From an uncultured Oscillospiraceae bacterium (GTDB taxonomy: Bacteria; Bacillota; Clostridia; Oscillospirales; Ruminococcaceae): 7,810 bases of DNA. The translations under genes were made by a program, and so were the position numbers. Positions 5,348 to 7,810 of the stretch are shown in pieces. Where the stretch lies: the NCBI GenBank assembly GCA_900553955.1, contig USFO01000075.1, forward strand, positions 1-7,810, read 5' to 3'. Position 1 is the stretch's first letter; every line of letters starts with the position of its first letter. The notes beneath the pieces were generated by a model. That model made no database searches, was not told where the DNA came from, and saw only the letters and a program-made list of their open reading frames with translations.

Positions 5348-6331
5348 ATGCTCAAAAAAACAGCGGCAGCGCTTTTGGCAGTGCTCATGCTTATAACCCT
5401 GTGCTCATGCTCGGGAAGCTGGAAAAACGACTATGAGGATCTGCTTGACAAAGCAGTGGGAAAAGTTGACCTTAATATGGAGCTGGAATCCGCAGATACG
5501 GAAACGCAGCTTCGCGAACGGCTTGCCGAATACGGCGAGGGAAACATCATCTGGTTCAACTTTGACGATTTTGACGGCGACGGAACCTATGAAGCCTTTG
5601 CTTTTATGGGCAAAGCGGGCGCGGAATATATGGACGGCGTGCTTTGGTATGTGAACGAAAACTATGCCGCGGAGCTTAAAGAAAGCGGAAAATGGCACAC
5701 TCCCGAAATCGTAAACGCCAACGGAACGAATTTCCTCTTTGCGGAGAACTACGACGACGGACTCACCTATGTTTTCGGAATTGAGAACAGCAAGGTCTAC
5801 GAAACCGCCGTTTCGGGGAACTTCTCCCACCTCATCTATACCGGAGGCAGAGATTTTACAGCGGAGTTCACCTCATATGACTACTATGAGGACGGAGTTA
5901 TGGCAAAGCAGAAAGATCCGACTACCAAGATTTACTGGTTCTATCTGGAGAACGGCGAATTCCACGAATACGGCGCGGACAATACCCTTCGCCGTGCGGA
6001 TTTGCGTAAATATCCCACCGGCTCCGAGATTATAGACGAAATCTACAAAAACGGCCTTACGGAGGCGCTGCTGAGGGAATATTATCCCGGCGCGGACGAG
6101 GAAACCCTAAAGACCATTGCGGAGGAGGCAGGCTATTTCCACAGCATAATGCTTCGTGAAAACGGAATAATCAACCTGAACTTCTACGGAGCCTACGAGG
6201 ACTGCTTCTATATCACATTTAAGATAAACGGCAACGATGTGGACGTAATCGACGAGGGCAGGGGCTTCTATCTGCCCGCAGCAGTGGAGGCGATAGCCAC
6301 CTATCCGGTCAAGGAAGCGGCGGATTCGTGA
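5348..6331 (+). CDS. Lipoprotein of unknown function with an acidic DxDGDG motif
   Basis: I do not recognise a family for this 327-residue protein. It opens with a lipoprotein signal: MLKK, a hydrophobic core and the lipobox LCSC, with Cys21 as the predicted lipidated residue, so it should be anchored to the outer face of the membrane. Residues 71-86 (NFDDFDGDGTYEAFAF) resemble calcium-binding or VCBS/FG-GAP-type loops in extracellular proteins. The rest is acidic and rich in Tyr/Phe, with no further membrane segment. The ATG at 5348 is chosen for its AAGGAGG at 6-nt spacing and for the signal peptide; in-frame codons back to 5264 overlap nadD. Its TGA shares a base with the yqeK ATG (TGATG), so the two are translationally coupled. 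It is absent from the yhbY-nadD-yqeK clusters I know, making it a lineage-specific insertion. Confidence 0.82.
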   Translation: MLKKTAAALLAVLMLITLCSCSGSWKNDYEDLLDKAVGKVDLNMELESADTETQLRERLAEYGEGNIIWFNFDDFDGDGTYEAFAFMGKAGAEYMDGVLWYVNENYAAELKESGKWHTPEIVNANGTNFLFAENYDDGLTYVFGIENSKVYETAVSGNFSHLIYTGGRDFTAEFTSYDYYEDGVMAKQKDPTTKIYWFYLENGEFHEYGADNTLRRADLRKYPTGSEIIDEIYKNGLTEALLREYYPGADEETLKTIAEEAGYFHSIMLRENGIINLNFYGAYEDCFYITFKINGNDVDVIDEGRGFYLPAAVEAIATYPVKEAADS

Positions 6332-6969
6332 TGGACGCAAAAAAATACAGCCTTTACGGCGAAGAAGAAATAAAAAGCCTTTTGCGAACGCTGATGAAGC
6401 AGAGCCGCTACGAACATTCGCTGAACGTTGAGGAGCGGGCGGCGTTTTTGGCGGAAAAATACGGCGCAGACCCGGACAAGGCGCGCTTTGCGGGGCTTGT
6501 TCACGATATATGCAAGGGTATGACCGGCGAAGAACAGCTTGCAATTATAAAGCGGGGCGGCATTGAGCTTGACGAGGACGCCATGAAGTCCCCGGCGCTT
6601 TGGCATTCCGCAGCGGGGTCGGTTTACATTCGGGAAAAGCTCGGGGTGACGGACGGCGACATAATAAACGCCGTTCGCTACCACACCACCGGCAGAGCCG
6701 GCATGAGCATACTGGAAAAGACGGTTTACATAGCCGACCTCACCAGTGCGGACAGAAGCTATCCCGACGCCGAATATGTCCGCCGTCTTTCGGAGCTTGA
6801 TATTGACCAATGCATAGCCTTTTCGTGCAGGTGGATTATATCCGATGTGACCGGCCGCGGACTTCCCGCCGGGCACGACACCGAAGCCCTTGCGGAAGAA
6901 TATAAAAATGTAAAAGTAAAATACACAAAAGCCGATTTCGAGAAAGGAGAAACCGTAAATGGAATCTAA
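6331..6969 (+). CDS. yqeK: YqeK family HD-domain protein (symmetrical Ap4A hydrolase)
   Basis: HD-superfamily metalloenzyme; characterised YqeK proteins cut diadenosine tetraphosphate symmetrically to two ADP and so clear a stress alarmone. The 212 residues contain the expected metal ligands: His29 (RYEHS), His58-Asp59 (GLVHDICKG), His92 (LWHSAAG), His118 (RYHTTGR) and Asp136 (YIADL). The sequence HTTGRAGMSILEKTVYIADL is diagnostic of YqeK. The ATG at 6331 overlaps the lipoprotein stop; a GTG at 6328 is an alternative adding one residue. The last 11 nt overlap the start of rsfS. Position between nadD and rsfS matches other Firmicutes. Confidence 0.92.
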   Translation: MDAKKYSLYGEEEIKSLLRTLMKQSRYEHSLNVEERAAFLAEKYGADPDKARFAGLVHDICKGMTGEEQLAIIKRGGIELDEDAMKSPALWHSAAGSVYIREKLGVTDGDIINAVRYHTTGRAGMSILEKTVYIADLTSADRSYPDAEYVRRLSELDIDQCIAFSCRWIISDVTGRGLPAGHDTEALAEEYKNVKVKYTKADFEKGETVNGI

Positions 6970-7318
6970 AGAACTCGCACTTAAAATTGCAAAAATTCTT
7001 GACAGCAAAAAAGCAAAGGACATTCGCGTGCTCAAAATCTGCGACGTGAGCAGCATAGGCGACTACTTCGTAATCTGCTCCGCAGGGAACAAAAGCCATG
7101 TTCAGTCCCTTTCGGACGAGGTGGACTTCACCCTCGGCCACGAATACGGAATTAAGCCCAAGAGAGTGGAGGGCTACTCCTCCGCAAGCTGGATTTTGAT
7201 GGATTACAGCGACGTTATCGTGCATATTTTCCACGACGAAACCCGCGAATTCTACTCTTTGGAGCGCCTTTGGAGCGATGCAAAAATCGAAGAGCTGAAT
7301 TTTGACGAAGAAAAATAA
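6959..7318 (+). CDS. rsfS: Ribosome silencing factor RsfS (Iojap family)
   Basis: Binds ribosomal protein L14 (uL14) on the 50S subunit and blocks 30S joining, lowering translation under starvation. The 119 residues cover the whole family domain: KAKDIRVLKICDVSSIGDYFVICSA (18-42), RVEGYSSASWILMDYSDVIVHIF (69-91) and the C-terminal RxFYxLExLWxDA pattern (96-108). Length is typical. AAAGGAG lies 9 nt before the ATG, within yqeK, and the frames overlap by 11 nt. It is the last gene of the operon; no strong terminator follows it, so some transcripts may run into the T-box leader. Confidence 0.95.
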   Translation: MESKELALKIAKILDSKKAKDIRVLKICDVSSIGDYFVICSAGNKSHVQSLSDEVDFTLGHEYGIKPKRVEGYSSASWILMDYSDVIVHIFHDETREFYSLERLWSDAKIEELNFDEEK

Positions 7319-7336
7319 AATTTTTCGGCAAAAAAC

Positions 7337-7365
7337 TTGACAAGTGCCGCCGAAAGTTGTTAAAT
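7337..7365 (+). promoter_or_regulatory. Promoter of the T-box leader
   Basis: A consensus TTGACA (-35, 7337-7342) and TTAAAT (-10, 7360-7365) are separated by 17 nt. The predicted start is near 7372, just before the first conserved T-box segments. It lies only 18 nt after the rsfS stop codon, so the leader has its own transcription start. Confidence 0.75.
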
Positions 7366-7371
7366 AGCATT

Positions 7372-7634
7372 TGTACATATTGAAAAACGCATTGACGGAA
7401 AGCAGTAACGCTTTTTTGCCCTTTGAAGAGAGAGCCGCGGCAACGGTGAAACGCGGCAGGGCATGGGCGCGAACTCATTCCCAAGCGGCCGAAGGAAAGC
7501 GCCCCGGCGCAAGTAGAATCGGACGGCTCGCCGCCGTTACAGGGCAAGAGGAGCTTTGGGCATTGCCAACGAAAGTGGTACCGCGAGATTTATTCCCGTC
7601 TTTCGATTTATCGAAAGGCGGGATTTTTTGTTTT
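7372..7634 (+). promoter_or_regulatory. T-box riboswitch leader, probably leucine-specific
   Basis: A cis-acting RNA that senses the charging of a tRNA and controls a downstream aminoacyl-tRNA synthetase or amino acid gene. Visible parts in order are the AGTA motif of Stem I (7402-7405), AGAGAG (7429-7434), the GGTGAAA apical segment, and the specifier region GAACTCATT (from 7471). They are followed by AGTAGAA and the T-box sequence (7568-7585) containing TGGTACCGCG. In the usual GAA-NNN-A context the codon is CTC (7474-7476), leucine. The bulge TGGT pairs with a tRNA ending ACCA, that is discriminator A, which suits tRNA-Leu and excludes Ser and His readings. CGAAAG (7570-7575) pairs with CTTTCG (7600-7605) and GCG (7583-7585) with CGT (7597-7599), forming the antiterminator. 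leuS follows rsfS in many Clostridia, which supports leuS as target beyond the window. Confidence 0.93.
7595..7634 (+). terminator. Regulated intrinsic terminator of the T-box leader
   Basis: A 12-bp stem with one G-U pair joins 7595-7606 to 7611-7622, loop TTTA, followed by ATTTTTTGTTTT. Its 5' strand contains the CTTTCG (7600-7605) and CGT (7597-7599) needed by the antiterminator, so the two structures exclude each other. When charged tRNA is abundant, this hairpin should stop transcription. Confidence 0.92.
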
Positions 7635-7645
7635 GCGAATACGGC

Positions 7646-7705
7646 ATGAGCACGGTAAGCATCGGGAAAACGGCTTGAGCATCAGCCTTGAGCACGATTT
7701 GAGCA
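7646..7705 (+). repeat. Short imperfect repeats of WTGAGCA
   Basis: ATGAGCA occurs at 7646-7652 and TTGAGCA at 7675-7681, 7688-7694 and 7699-7705. Spacing narrows from 29 to 13 to 11 nt. They fill the gap between the T-box terminator and palindromic copy C and would be part of the 5' untranslated region of the downstream gene. Confidence 0.6.
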
Positions 7706-7711
7706 CCGAGA

Positions 7712-7810
7712 GAAATCTGTGCTCTGCGGCGGGAGCCGCCTTGGCTCCCCTGTGTAAGGGGAGCTGGCTTTTCGGCTTGTTTTACAAGCCGAAAAGACTG
7801 AGGGGTTGTA
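7712..7810 (+). repeat. Composite palindromic repeat, copy C (most complete)
   Basis: The modules in order are: a leader (7712-7741) 29/30 identical to 3293-3322, itself with a GGCGG/CCGCC hairpin; hairpin 1 (7744-7751 with 7757-7764), identical to copy A; a perfect 13-bp variable stem (7768-7780 with 7784-7796, loop TTT); and the tail ACTGAGGGGTTGTA (7797-7810), identical to copy A. The window ends in the tail, so the element may continue. It sits between the T-box leader and its presumed target gene. Confidence 0.82.

Noticed and set aside
7318..7345. Terminator after rsfS (TTTTT-CGGC-AAAAA)
   Set aside because: Only an A-T stem without a following T-run; unlikely to terminate.

Overview
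This window looks like part of a bacterial chromosome, or a metagenomic contig, from a gut-type member of the Clostridia, probably near the Oscillospiraceae/Ruminococcaceae. The clues are the gene cluster yhbY-nadD-yqeK-rsfS followed by a T-box leader, the compact Clostridia-style ribosome binding sites, and dispersed palindromic GGCTCCC...CTGAGGG elements. The taxon is inferred from gene order and style, not from a database match.

Left part (1-2972, minus strand): two single-gene units, each with its own promoter and terminator. They are a threonine ammonia-lyase with a C-terminal ACT domain (133-1344) and a DUF1846 family protein (1488-2972). At the extreme left edge (2-61) is an unidentified element that can fold as a three-way junction. 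Codon usage changes sharply inside the DUF1846 gene, which suggests a recombination joint or an assembly joint.

Middle (about 3050-3740): about 700 bp without a credible gene. It holds short tandem repeats and three copies of a composite palindromic element: one plus-strand, one inverted and one decayed. A further copy ends the window at 7712-7810.

Right part (3789-7318, plus strand): one tightly packed operon. Its order is rdgB (house-cleaning of non-canonical purine NTPs), yhbY (ribosome assembly RNA-binding protein), nadD (NAD synthesis), an unassigned lipoprotein, yqeK (Ap4A hydrolase, HD domain) and rsfS (ribosome silencing factor). Spacings are 14, 11 and 43 nt, followed by overlaps of 1 and 11 nt. 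The lipoprotein is the unusual member.

Downstream (7337-7634) is a complete T-box riboswitch with a near-consensus promoter, a probable CUC (leucine) specifier, an antiterminator and an intrinsic terminator. It probably controls leuS, which would lie beyond the window. The last 170 bp, between this leader and the missing gene, are filled by short TTGAGCA repeats and the fourth copy of the palindromic element.
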